Shown here: piece after piece, positions 56,101-62,783 of the stretch | Numbering within the stretch: position 1 is the first letter of the stretch | Layout: each line of letters opens with the position of its first letter | From: DATFYM01 sp035315065 | Lineage (GTDB): Bacteria; Acidobacteriota; Terriglobia; UBA7540 | Length of the DNA: 62,783 bases | Direction of reading: 5' to 3' | Assembly (NCBI GenBank): GCA_035315065.1 | Contig: DATFYM010000198.1 | Location: 1-62,783 of the forward strand | Notes under the pieces: generated by a model | Told to the model about the DNA's origin: nothing | The model's input: only the letters and a program-made list of their open reading frames with translations | Database searches by the model: none | Position numbers and translations under genes: made by a program

Positions 56101-56805
56101 CGCTGGAAGGCCACCTCTGATAATAACCGTGCCCAGGTGCTGGTCCTCAACTATGTCTACGACCTGCCGTTCTTAAAGAACAGCAGCAACCACTTGGCGA
56201 AGAGTATTCTGGGCGGCTGGTCCGTCAGCGGCATCAGCACCTTCTTCACGGGCACGCCCATTGATTTCGAGTGCGCTCCTCCCTCTGGAATCAATACCGG
56301 AATCGGCGGCACAGCCAAGTGCAACCCTGTCGGGGCGATGAAAATCAAGAAGGGCACCTTTAACGATCCCAGCTATGGACCGACTCCGACGTGGTACGAC
56401 TCCTCCGTCGAGAACCTGCTCACTGCCCCGCAGTTGCTGGCTAACGGGGAGGCAGGCATGTTCGGCTACGAGGGCCGTAACCAACTGACCGGGCCGGGCC
56501 GGAACAGCACCGACTTGGCCTTCATCAAGGACTTCGAGCTTCCGTGGTTTAAGGGTGAACATTCCACGCTCGAGGCGCGGGGAGAGATGTTCAACGCCTT
56601 TAACCATGTGAGTTGGCAAGGGGTCAATACCGGCTGTGCCAACAACAACAATGTCGATGGAACGCTGGCGTTTGGTCGAACCTGCGGTTTCTTTACTCAG
56701 ACCGCGGCGGGCGGCGCAGTGAGCCGGTACAACAGCGGCACTGGTGAAGTCAACAGCGACTGGGGTCCGAGAGTAATTCAGTTCGGCCTCAAGTTCGTGT
56801 TCTAG
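53140..56805 (+). CDS. TonB-dependent receptor with N-terminal carboxypeptidase-regulatory-like domain
   Basis: A 1221-residue protein; ATG 53140 follows GGAGG at 7 bases. Signal peptide about 1-20 (AVLLLGSILLLCATAFC). A CarboxypepD_reg-like beta domain occupies about 22-105 (GTVTDSSGAVIPNAKVTVSN), then a plug (about 120-250; QTETAALSDVVTSSQISKLE, GSRTQYNNWEIDG). The rest is a 22-stranded-type barrel rich in aromatic strands and ends in Phe (VIQFGLKFVF), the outer-membrane signature. These Oar-like receptors are greatly expanded in Acidobacteriota and probably import glycans or other large ligands; the ligand is not predictable. A strong terminator follows. Confidence 0.93.
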   Translation: MKRAVLLLGSILLLCATAFCQDTASMVGTVTDSSGAVIPNAKVTVSNPDKGYTRELVSNSAGAYSISAAPIGNYVVTAEAAGFEKLVRSGITLQVGQVQRVDLQLTVGQVTQEVSVTGNVVQVQTETAALSDVVTSSQISKLELNGRNWVSLALLVPGAAPSNGLDTQHVGVAGNNNISFNGSRTQYNNWEIDGGNNTDEGSAGTFNTYPNLDTIAEFRISTSNYGADLGKHAGATIELATKSGTKDFHGNLSEYNRNSDYAAADFFTNRSNQKIGFLNQNEYGYTLGGPVWIPGHYNTDKSKTFFYWSEDWRSIRQGQTLGGNVATPLMRQGDFSQCDSKSPNYNSVAASGCTLPSLGGQTFDNIAQVDAYLESPAGGSVPAATLTQALTNGTDLINAYMPLPNVQSPVGWFTASSSATNWRQEQIRVDQNISDKTQVFMRYTQDAWNTVSVPALWNWASYDTIKTPFKGPGKSAVLHITHSFSPSLMNEFIAAYTVDHIALQNQAADSVAGSINRPSSFVQNHMFAQNDSNPLLPTAGTCIGDPFCWYEDAGNRPWFNSNPIITWKDNVSWIHGNHTTKMGVYLENYRKSEQFGTNTQGIDYFGGGSLTTGNGLIDMYAGRFQYYTEGTQAVAGVPVGGYPKGHWQMTDLEPFIQDDWKVNKNLTLNLGLRWYDYTRIHDVSRPTIDSGFIPAQYSLANAALIDNNGNIVQGTGSFWNNYGNGLVECGHGGIAPGCNKNNTLLNFAPRFGFAWDPWGTGKTVIRGGYGIYFESGNGNEAEAEGGEGNPPAELGLTAYNVNGYSSIAPGNFPTAGYTNWPYSQNWPYEQQYSLGIQRQITTNDLITVSYVGNLGIDLARAVATNQVPDGLTTVHEPAVTGLVNISKTDKSGLGLSPSCDASGNCNVQALLINQYYANIYFVPYRTYSGITTKENTGHSTYNALQFNYRHAFSHGLTFQTAYTWSHAIDNSTSTYEQNFQIDDTNLSRWKATSDNNRAQVLVLNYVYDLPFLKNSSNHLAKSILGGWSVSGISTFFTGTPIDFECAPPSGINTGIGGTAKCNPVGAMKIKKGTFNDPSYGPTPTWYDSSVENLLTAPQLLANGEAGMFGYEGRNQLTGPGRNSTDLAFIKDFELPWFKGEHSTLEARGEMFNAFNHVSWQGVNTGCANNNNVDGTLAFGRTCGFFTQTAAGGAVSRYNSGTGEVNSDWGPRVIQFGLKFVF

Positions 56806-56846
56806 CTTCACCTTGACGGCGACCCCACGGTTGCTCTCAACCCTTC

Positions 56847-56890
56847 AACCCTGGCCATTCGCGCAAGCGGGTGGCCAGGGTTTTTCTTTT
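56847..56890 (+). terminator. Rho-independent terminator of the receptor gene
   Basis: ACCCTGGCCA and TGGCCAGGGT pair as a 10-bp stem around a 14-nt loop, followed by TTTTCTTTT. It lies 41 bp after the stop codon. Confidence 0.85.
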
Positions 56891-56897
56891 GGAATAG

Positions 56898-56977
56898 GCA
56901 TCAGCTATCAGCCATCAGCTCTCAGGAAGAGATGGGCCTTCTTGCTGAGAGCTTACGGCTTGATGACTGAAAGCTGT
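56898..56977. repeat. Dispersed CATCAGCTATCAGCCATCAG repeat
   Basis: CATCAGCTATCAGCCATCAG and the inverted GCTGAGAGCTTACGGCTTGA flank a short centre. Same family as 45619 and 52686. The rest of 56806-57231 shows only an ORF-like extension of hicA. Confidence 0.55.
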
Positions 56978-57231
56978 TTTCAATCGTCAACCGGCAATCT
57001 ATTGACCTTAGCTTCTCGCTGCTGGAGGATCCCAGGAGGTAGGGAGTTGGTCAAGGCAGACGCTGGTTGTCTCCCAGCCAAATCAAGACGCCAATGGCGA
57101 ACACGAAGGCCTTCCGCGAGGTCGGTTTCCGGCGTATACTAACTTCATGGCCGCCCTTCGTACAAGTTGCGCCACACGCGGCGTCTGGCGACCTGCGGTG
57201 GAAGGTCTTGACCGATGAAGGACACACGCAT

Positions 57232-57417
57232 TTGAAGGTTCGAGATGTCATCAAGTTGCTTGAGCATGATGGTTGGAGGCTCGTGCGCACTACCGGAAGC
57301 CACCGCCACTATAACCATCCGACGAAATCAGGAACCGTCACGGTGCCGGGACACCCGTCGAAGGATTTGCCGCCCGGGACCCTCCACAGTGTCTTGAAAC
57401 AGGCAGGTTTGAAATGA
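57232..57417 (+). CDS. hicA: HicA-type mRNA interferase toxin
   Basis: A 61-residue protein starting at TTG 57232 (GAAGGA upstream); the frame is open further back, but HicA proteins begin here. KVRDVIKLLEHDGWRLVRTT, then GSHRHYNHP with the catalytic His, GTVTVPGHPSKDLPPGTLHS and VLKQAGL, cover the whole double-stranded-RNA-binding-like fold. HicA cuts mRNA until neutralised by HicB, whose gene overlaps by 4 bases. Confidence 0.9.
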   Translation: MKVRDVIKLLEHDGWRLVRTTGSHRHYNHPTKSGTVTVPGHPSKDLPPGTLHSVLKQAGLK

Positions 57418-57644
57418 AGGAAGCGCGAAAATACGCCGTTGTGTTCGAAAAATCCGCAACGGGCTATGGCGCTTATGTGCCCGATCTACCGGGTTGCGTC
57501 ACCGTTGGCGACTCTCTGGAGGAGGCGGAGCAGAATATTCGCGAGGCTATCGAAGGCCACCTCCAAGTGATGCGGGACCATGGCGAATCCGTACCGGAGC
57601 CGACCACCAGCGTCCAAGAGATCGCTGTTAAGATTCCGGCATGA
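57414..57644 (+). CDS. hicB: HicB-type antitoxin
   Basis: A 76-residue protein. YAVVFEKSATGYGAYVPDLP, then GCVTVGDSLEEAEQNIREAI and EGHLQVMRDHGESVPEP, is the complete HicB partial-RNase-H-like domain that covers HicA. No DNA-binding tail is present, as in the short HicB class, so autoregulation may need another factor. ATG overlaps the hicA stop as ATGA. Confidence 0.92.
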   Translation: MKEARKYAVVFEKSATGYGAYVPDLPGCVTVGDSLEEAEQNIREAIEGHLQVMRDHGESVPEPTTSVQEIAVKIPA

Positions 57645-57650
57645 CGCATG

Positions 57651-57732
57651 GGGGAAAGGGAATAGGGAACAGGGAAGAGGCCCTACATCCTACCCCCTGT
57701 ACCCTGTCACCTGTACCCTGTCACCTGTTTTT
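57651..57732. repeat. Inverted dispersed repeat (CAGGGAACAGGG family)
   Basis: GGGGAAAGGGAATAGGGAAC on the left, CCCTGTCACCTGTACCCTGT on the right. The right half encodes the last residues (QVTGYR) and stop of the minus-strand cytochrome gene. Confidence 0.55.
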
Positions 57733-59584
57733 GGGCAGCGAGGTTTTGGGGAAAGGCTTTGAGGTATCTTTCGTAGGTCTGCCGAGTTATGGCCGCGTCG
57801 CCGGCTTCGGAATAAATCCCGGCCAGCTCGCGGTAGGGCTGCTCCAGCAGCGGATCGAGTTGCAATGCTTTCTCGAGGTTCTCGATAGCCTTCTTGCTGT
57901 CGTGTGCCGCTTCCCAGGCCAGCCCCACATGAAGATAGTGCACCGCGACGTCCGGCTCGATCTGAATAGCCTGCTCGAACACCGGCACCGCCTCTGCCCC
58001 GTGCCCTGCCGCTAACAAGGCGCGGCCGATTTCGGTGAGTACGGCGGCGTCATGGGGAAAGTTGGGCCAACAGTCCAGCAGCAATTGAAACCCCTGATTG
58101 ACCAGGGCAGGTGACTCCAGCCGGTCGCCGACCCTCGTTTCCGCAAGGCCAAGATTGCGCTCGGCGAGCGCCGGCGGAGGGTCGTGCCAGGCCACCAACG
58201 ACTCCTCCGGATGTAGTGCGGGCGTCGAAGAATTGACGATTGATCCCGCCCGGCGGGAACGATTGACGATTGGAAGGCCGGATCGGCTCGCGTCTTCTCT
58301 TTCAATCGGCAATCGTCGATCGGCAATCGGCAATTCCCCGTCGGCCGCACTCCCAGGCCGGCGAGAGATATGGTGATCGGTAAAAACTGTGTGAGCCCCG
58401 TCCGTCACCGGGCGGCGCGGCATATGGCAGCCAATACAGTCGTCATTGGGTTTGGGCCTGCCCTGAGCGGAGCGAACGGGCCTGTCCTGAGCGGAGCGAA
58501 CGGGATGCGTTTTCACCAGGGCGGCGCCGTGGCACGCCAGACAACGAGCGCGAAAATAGGTCTTGGGGTCGGCGGGCTGCTCGTGCGGGTCGTGGCAGCT
58601 TCCGCACCACATCTTGCCGCCGCTCTCACGCGCACACCGGCTCAACGCAAGCTGCTGCACCTGGCTGACAACCCTTAGGGAAGTGGACCCCGCCAAGTCC
58701 CGCGATGCCGCCGAAACATACACGGAGTAGACGTCTTCCAGGTTCTCGCCGGGCTGGAAGTCCGCCAGTTGTTTGCCGGGATTAGGAACTCGCTCATCGC
58801 CAACGAGGTGGCACTGCTCGCACACGCTGTTGCGGGCGCGGGTCGGCAGGTTGGCGGGATTGACGATCGAGCCGGGAACCGGGTTGTGCAAATGTGCTTC
58901 CAGCGGCCCATGGCAGCGCTGGCAGGTGATAGCCTCGGCTTCAAAGGGAGGGCTCTCGAAAGTATTATAGGTTCCCGGTACCGGCCTAGTGCGCCCGGAA
59001 TGGCAGAACAAACAGTCCTGCGTTACCGGCCGGTAGAAGTCGGGAGCCTTTTGAGTTTCGTAGCCGGGCGACATGTCCCAGCCGCGCCCGGCGAAATACC
59101 CGAGGGGCGACTGGAAAAGATGACCTCCTATCTGGATGAGGTAAGCAAAGGCATGGGTTCCCGACCCCACCTGGTAGGCTATCTCGTACTCGCCCTTGAC
59201 TCCGCCGCGTTCCACCCGTTGGACCATCCGCGAATCCGTGGACTCGATGGAGAACCGCGAGTTCGACGCCTGGTGAACGAAGCTTCCCGGGGGCTGCTGC
59301 GTGGGACGTCCGAGAGAGCGTCCCATCTGCGTGGCGGCGAATCCCGCCACTTCTTTCGGGTGGCACTCGGCGCAGGGGTGAATGGACCAGGCTGGCGACG
59401 CCACGGTCGCCATCACGACTAGGGCCGCCAGGACGGGAGAATTGCTGATTGCCGATTGCCGATTGCCGATTGGCCAGCGAACGAAACTCGAAATCCGAAC
59501 CTCGCCAGCGGGATCCAGTTTCGAGCTACGAATGTCCGCGTCTGGGTTCCGAGCAATCGTCAATCGGCAACTGGCAATCGGCAA
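57707..59584 (-). CDS. Exported multihaem cytochrome c with C-terminal TPR repeats
   Basis: The open frame encodes up to 625 residues from TTG 59584, but the first 50 are repeat-derived and the true start is unclear (ATG at about 59414 gives only a short leader). A hydrophobic signal (VLAALVVMATVASPAWS) precedes seven CxxCH haem sites: CAECH, CLFCH, CQRCH, CEQCH, CGSCH, CLACH, CIGCH. Residues about 430-475 (LPIADRRLPIERED and LPIVNRSRRAGSIVNSS) are translated dispersed repeat inserted in frame. The end carries two to three TPR units (VAVHYLHVGLAWEAAHDSKK and following). Such proteins occur in periplasmic electron transfer. The final residues also come from a repeat. Confidence 0.8.
   Translation of the reverse strand: MPIASCRLTIARNPDADIRSSKLDPAGEVRISSFVRWPIGNRQSAISNSPVLAALVVMATVASPAWSIHPCAECHPKEVAGFAATQMGRSLGRPTQQPPGSFVHQASNSRFSIESTDSRMVQRVERGGVKGEYEIAYQVGSGTHAFAYLIQIGGHLFQSPLGYFAGRGWDMSPGYETQKAPDFYRPVTQDCLFCHSGRTRPVPGTYNTFESPPFEAEAITCQRCHGPLEAHLHNPVPGSIVNPANLPTRARNSVCEQCHLVGDERVPNPGKQLADFQPGENLEDVYSVYVSAASRDLAGSTSLRVVSQVQQLALSRCARESGGKMWCGSCHDPHEQPADPKTYFRARCLACHGAALVKTHPVRSAQDRPVRSAQGRPKPNDDCIGCHMPRRPVTDGAHTVFTDHHISRRPGSAADGELPIADRRLPIEREDASRSGLPIVNRSRRAGSIVNSSTPALHPEESLVAWHDPPPALAERNLGLAETRVGDRLESPALVNQGFQLLLDCWPNFPHDAAVLTEIGRALLAAGHGAEAVPVFEQAIQIEPDVAVHYLHVGLAWEAAHDSKKAIENLEKALQLDPLLEQPYRELAGIYSEAGDAAITRQTYERYLKAFPQNLAAQKQVTGYR
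58230..58337. repeat. GATTGCCGATTG-family inverted repeat inside the cytochrome gene
   Basis: AATTGACGATTGATCCCGCC and GGCAATCGTCGATCGGCAAT are inverted arms with a GGCGGGAACGATTGACGATT centre. It is open in the cytochrome frame and lies between the haem part and the TPR part. Confidence 0.65.
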
Positions 59585-59633
59585 TGCTTACCTCTTCCAA
59601 TCGGCAATCGGCAATCGGCAATCGTCAATTCTC
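59441..59633. repeat. GATTGCCGATTG-family repeats between cytochrome and TPR genes
   Basis: Tandem GATTGCC units (59446-59472) face many CAATCGGCAATCGGCAATCG units up to the TPR-gene stop. They encode the N-terminal extension of the cytochrome frame. Confidence 0.65.
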
Positions 59634-61590
59634 ACTGCGGCTCCGGCGTGGGAACCTGGTGGATCGTGTCCTTGACCTCGGTATTGAACAGTTTGAAGTC
59701 CGAGTAGGTGTGAACGTTGCGGAAAGTCCTGCCCCACCACTGCACTGTCACGTCCACCTGGCTGGGCAGCCAGGCCACCTGGCCCGCCTGTTTGAAGTCG
59801 ACCGGATCGTAGGTGATCTCGGTGGTCTCTCGCAGCAAGCGAATCTGGGACTGCGGTTTCAGCAAGTCAGTCCGCAGCCGCGTGATCTTGTAGGTCTCCT
59901 TATCAATCCAGGCCACCCCCTGGTGTAGCACCAGCACCGCCTCGCCGTTGCTGTTGAACCGTTCCACCATCTGGGCCTTCTCGGGCTTCTGGGCGAAGGC
60001 GACCACGTAGCAGTCCCGGCCTTTCACGGACTGGGTCCCCAGGTACCGGAAAGTGGCGCCGGATTGGTAGGAGGGGTGGAAATGCAAGGACGCGGAGGCG
60101 AATCCCGAAGTGAGCATGAGACCGGAATCGAGGCCGGTGGGCGTGGTTTGCTGTCCTCTTACGTCGGTCCGAAACTCTTGCAGCCCCAAGCCCCAGCTTT
60201 CCGACCGGGCAAGAAGAAGATAGTGAAACCTCTGGTCGACGGAGTCTTTGATTTTGCCATCCTTGGCCAGCCGCTCCTGATGGATCTGCTCCGTGGATAC
60301 CGTATTCTGGAAGCCGGTGAAGAAGGATCGGACGTTCTCACCCGTTTTCTGCAAAATCGCGGCGAGGTCCGCCTGGCCGGTCTCGCCAGCCTGGCTCGAC
60401 GCCGGCCGCAGGTCGCGCAGTTCCGGCACGGTCTTGATCAGGGAGGGCAGAGGTTCGCTCACCACCGACGCGGCCTTGCCGTAAGTGCGGAGTTTCATCC
60501 GCTCGTCGATTTCACTGGCCAGCACGCGGACGGGCATGGGAAAAGTCTTGAGCCCCGCATCGCCCACGTAATCCTTCATCATCCCGTCGGCGGCCTCGGT
60601 ATCTCCTTCCTCCAGCAGTGCCCGGGCGCGCAGCAGAGTGGCATCTTTCGAGGCGCCAGCCACCTGCGCGCGATGGAGATAGTCGTCGGCAGCCTCCCAG
60701 TTCTGTTGCAGAACCAGCGTCCGTCCCAGCTCTTGCAGGACAAAGGCATTCTTCGGATCGAGCTGCGTGGCCTGCATCAGGAATCCCGCGGCTTTGTTGT
60801 ACTCGCCTTTCCAGTTCTCGATTTCCGCCAGAACCAGGAACGAGTCAATCTTGTCCGGATTGCTGCTCCCCGCCGCAAGCTTGGCGGCCTCGCCGAATTC
60901 ACGCGAAGCGCCATTCCAGCTTCCGGCATCGAGCAAGGCCAGTCCCAGCAGGGTGCGACAATTGCCGCAGGCGGGATAGCGCTTCACCACCTTGGTGAGG
61001 TTGGGGACGGCCTTCTCTGCATCGTGCTGATCCAAGAACTCACTCGCTCCTCGCGCCAAGTCTTTCTTGGCAGCGCCGATCGCCGCGTCGGATTCCAGAC
61101 TGGTGCGCAGAGTGGGAGCCAGGGTCGACACCAAGGCCGGCACGGTGAGCTGGTCGTCTCCCACGGTATCAGGCCTCATCGCGACATCGATTTCCCAAGT
61201 CTTCTCGCCCGCCCCATAATCCACAAATTCGTGGGCCGGAGCGAATCCCTCGCGGCTCACCAGGAGGTTCACAGAAAGCCTGCTGTTGGTGGACATGTCC
61301 AGTGTGTACTCGGTCCTGAATTCGCCCTGGGCATTCGTGGTAAGGTCCTTTGAGAACTTGGCGCCCATACCGATATCCACGTGGACGGCTGCGGCGCGAA
61401 GGGGTTCTCCCTTAAAATCCGTGATCTTGCCAAAGACGTTCCAAGTGACCTTGCCAACGGTACGAGTGTCTCCCCAAGTCCCATGGCTAGGAATGCCGCC
61501 GCCGATCGGAATCTGCGAACGCAGCGAGAAAGGAATAAACACCATCACCAACGAGGGAAGAATCAAAAGGCGAGCGGTTTGTTTAGGCAT
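59632..61590 (-). CDS. Exported TPR protein with N-terminal carboxypeptidase-regulatory-like domain
   Basis: A 652-residue protein; GTGGAGAA before ATG 61590 is better than ATG 61605. Signal peptide about 1-25 (ARLLILPSLVMVFIPFSL). A beta domain follows (VFGKITDFKGEPLRAAAVHV, TNAQGEFRTEYTL). TPR units run from about 180 to 330 (YPACGNCRTLLGLALLDAGS, LAEIENWKGEYNKAAGFLMQ, AFVLQELGRTLVLQQNWEAA). The C-terminal third is a beta-rich domain (CYVVAFAQKPEKAQMVERFN, AWIDKETYKITRLRTDLL) similar to outer-membrane lipoprotein-sorting (LolA-like) folds; this is a weak call. It is probably periplasmic. No pathway can be assigned. Confidence 0.8.
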   Translation of the reverse strand: MPKQTARLLILPSLVMVFIPFSLRSQIPIGGGIPSHGTWGDTRTVGKVTWNVFGKITDFKGEPLRAAAVHVDIGMGAKFSKDLTTNAQGEFRTEYTLDMSTNSRLSVNLLVSREGFAPAHEFVDYGAGEKTWEIDVAMRPDTVGDDQLTVPALVSTLAPTLRTSLESDAAIGAAKKDLARGASEFLDQHDAEKAVPNLTKVVKRYPACGNCRTLLGLALLDAGSWNGASREFGEAAKLAAGSSNPDKIDSFLVLAEIENWKGEYNKAAGFLMQATQLDPKNAFVLQELGRTLVLQQNWEAADDYLHRAQVAGASKDATLLRARALLEEGDTEAADGMMKDYVGDAGLKTFPMPVRVLASEIDERMKLRTYGKAASVVSEPLPSLIKTVPELRDLRPASSQAGETGQADLAAILQKTGENVRSFFTGFQNTVSTEQIHQERLAKDGKIKDSVDQRFHYLLLARSESWGLGLQEFRTDVRGQQTTPTGLDSGLMLTSGFASASLHFHPSYQSGATFRYLGTQSVKGRDCYVVAFAQKPEKAQMVERFNSNGEAVLVLHQGVAWIDKETYKITRLRTDLLKPQSQIRLLRETTEITYDPVDFKQAGQVAWLPSQVDVTVQWWGRTFRNVHTYSDFKLFNTEVKDTIHQVPTPEPQ

Positions 61591-62063
61591 GATAGTTCTC
61601 CACAACTCTACTCCTATTAGATACGCGGCACGGCTCCCCGGGCCCGAGGAATCGGCAGGCCATTACGCGCTAGAGGGCTTTATTGCTGCGCCTAATATAC
61701 ACCCAAAGCCCGTGCGATGAAATAGTCCTCCCACTACTCGATTTTCGGCTCCCTTCTCCGAGGTCGGCGCGAGACTAAACCAGGAGCCGCAGACAGCGCG
61801 CCGTTGCCGGCAACCGAAAAGAATCTCACCAAAGTCGCCATCAAGCCTGGGAGTGCGGGCGCCGCCCTTCATTGCCGATTGATGAGGATTGACTACTGGA
61901 AAGAGTACTGCATGGGTGTCACATGTTCGGAAAGCGTTTGCCGATTGACGATGGGAAGGCTCGCAGGGGCGCCATCTTTGCCTTCAACCGGCAATCGCCA
62001 ACGAAAAGCGGGGAAGCCTGCCCTGAGAGAAGCGAAGGGGTGGCCGCGGACTCAGGTCCGCCA

Positions 62064-62290
62064 GTGTGGCAAAATGCCACACTTTTTTCATTTTTGGAGT
62101 GCGGCAGCTTGCTGCCACTTTCCGCACCTGAGGGCTTGCGCTGTTGCTCCGCGGCGCCTCGCCCTGCATTCCTTCCGTCGAAACGCCCGCAGCAACCTGC
62201 GGAGGATAAAGCGGCAGCAAGCTGCCGCACTCCAAAGCCACCGTCAGTGTGGCAAAATGCCACACTTTTTCGATTTTTCGATGTTGGGGA
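62064..62290. repeat. Two identical GTGTGGCAAAATGCCACAC hairpins with T-runs
   Basis: The 19-bp palindrome occurs at 62064-62082 and 62248-62266, each followed by TTTTTC. Between them, GGAGTGCGGCAGCTTGCTGC and its complement GGCAGCAAGCTGCCGCACTC form an outer inverted pair. Each small hairpin would terminate transcription. The whole gap 61591-62573 has no convincing gene. Confidence 0.7.
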
Positions 62291-62442
62291 CTGTTTTTGC
62301 CATCCTAAGTCGTTGATTCTATACGGCATAATAAAGTGTCTCATTTGTCTCATTTGTCTCCATTGTCTCATTTTGGGGTGCTAGCGTTGACTGGTAAGGC
62401 TCGAAACAGCACCGTTTTCGGTCTGCCATCGAGCCCGTGAGG

Positions 62443-62557
62443 AAGTGGCGAGTGACAAGTGGCGAGTGACGAGTTCCTTGGGATGGCGCGCCAGTGTTGG
62501 GATGGCGATGCTGGCCCCCGGGGACTCGCCACTTGTCACTCGCCACTCGCCACTTCG
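62443..62557. repeat. Inverted dispersed repeat (GTGGCGAGTGAC family)
   Basis: GAAGTGGCGAGTGACAAGTG on the left and CACTTGTCACTCGCCACTCG on the right. It lies immediately upstream of the last gene. Same family as 1067-1158. Confidence 0.65.
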
Positions 62558-62573
62558 AGATGAGGAGACTAAC

Positions 62574-62783
62574 ATGAAGACTAGGACTAAGCCTCTCACA
62601 GAGAGGGAGAAAGTAGCACGGCAGGAGAACTCGAAGAAATCAACCGGTCCCCGCACCGAGATGGGCAAGGAGCGCGTCCGCGCCAATGCCGTCAAGAGCG
62701 GCTATCACGCGGACAAGATCGCCTACCAAGCCATGATCGCCTTGGGCGAGGACCCGCGAGAGTACGCCGCCACCTACGCCCTC
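62574..62783 (+). CDS. Conserved small protein with STGPRT motif (partial)
   Basis: GAGGAG before ATG 62574 and 70 codons to the window edge. ARQENSKKSTGPRTEMGKER, then VRANAVKSGYHAD, matches the widespread acidobacterial and planctomycete motif NxxxSTGPRTxEGKxxxxxNAxKHG, usually at the N-terminus of proteins of about 100-250 residues. The function is not known to me; members are often multicopy. The C-terminus is outside the window. Confidence 0.7.
   Translation, partial: MKTRTKPLTEREKVARQENSKKSTGPRTEMGKERVRANAVKSGYHADKIAYQAMIALGEDPREYAATYAL

Overview
The window reads as a chromosome segment of a soil-type Acidobacteriota (probably Terriglobia/Bryobacter-like; inferred, since no rRNA gene is present). 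The basis is roughly 60% G+C, a very large TonB receptor with an N-terminal carboxypeptidase-regulatory-like domain, a tricorn-like protease, a secreted BNR-repeat protein, two PEP-CTERM-type exported proteins, a multihaem cytochrome with TPRs, and abundant short palindromic dispersed repeats between and even inside genes. No tRNA, rRNA or CRISPR array was seen.

Layout. 0-1.1 kb: truncated insertion sequence. 1.3-8.5 kb: PEP-CTERM-like protein behind a paired-operator promoter, then an exported RHS/YD-repeat protein whose C-terminal Cys/His domain is followed by a small exported partner gene. 8.8-9.9 kb: decayed resolvase and pRiA4b-ORF3 genes. 9.9-13.0 kb: DevCAB/MacB-type export operon in which the ATPase and the HlyD adaptor are fused in one reading frame. 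13.0-14.2 kb: non-coding, with two palindromic elements and an orphan promoter. 15.0-26.2 kb: a complete core enediyne cassette (DUF1702/UnbL, UnbV, UnbU, KS-AT-ACP-KR-DH-PPTase synthase, hotdog thioesterase) plus an AraC regulator, all on the minus strand with overlapping start and stop codons. 26.5-27.5 kb: second PEP-CTERM gene with the same paired-operator promoter.

27.7-45.2 kb is mainly housekeeping and exported proteins: BNR protein, MetH, toxin-antitoxin island (DUF433 with a broken DUF5615 gene, ParDE), sugar isomerase/epimerase-like TIM barrel, tricorn-like protease, and a pair of M16 peptidases (one with the zinc motif, one without). 45.7-49.5 kb: zinc-ribbon/RDD membrane protein divergent from an LptD-like gene. 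49.7-51.4 kb: three-gene operon whose last two products are cytoplasmic relatives of the RHS C-terminal domain and its partner. Then hemB, the TonB-dependent receptor, hicAB, a seven-haem cytochrome, a TPR protein and the start of a small conserved protein.

The two main points are the compact enediyne-type cassette in a probable acidobacterium, with no recognisable warhead-maturation or self-resistance gene in the window, and the repeated pairing of a Cys/His (YNCIAW...HA/M-AR) domain with a small partner protein: once exported and fused to an RHS toxin-delivery scaffold, once stand-alone and cytoplasmic. A paired-operator/-35 module shared by both PEP-CTERM genes and one orphan site, and several families of palindromic repeats that have entered reading frames in phase, are further unusual features.
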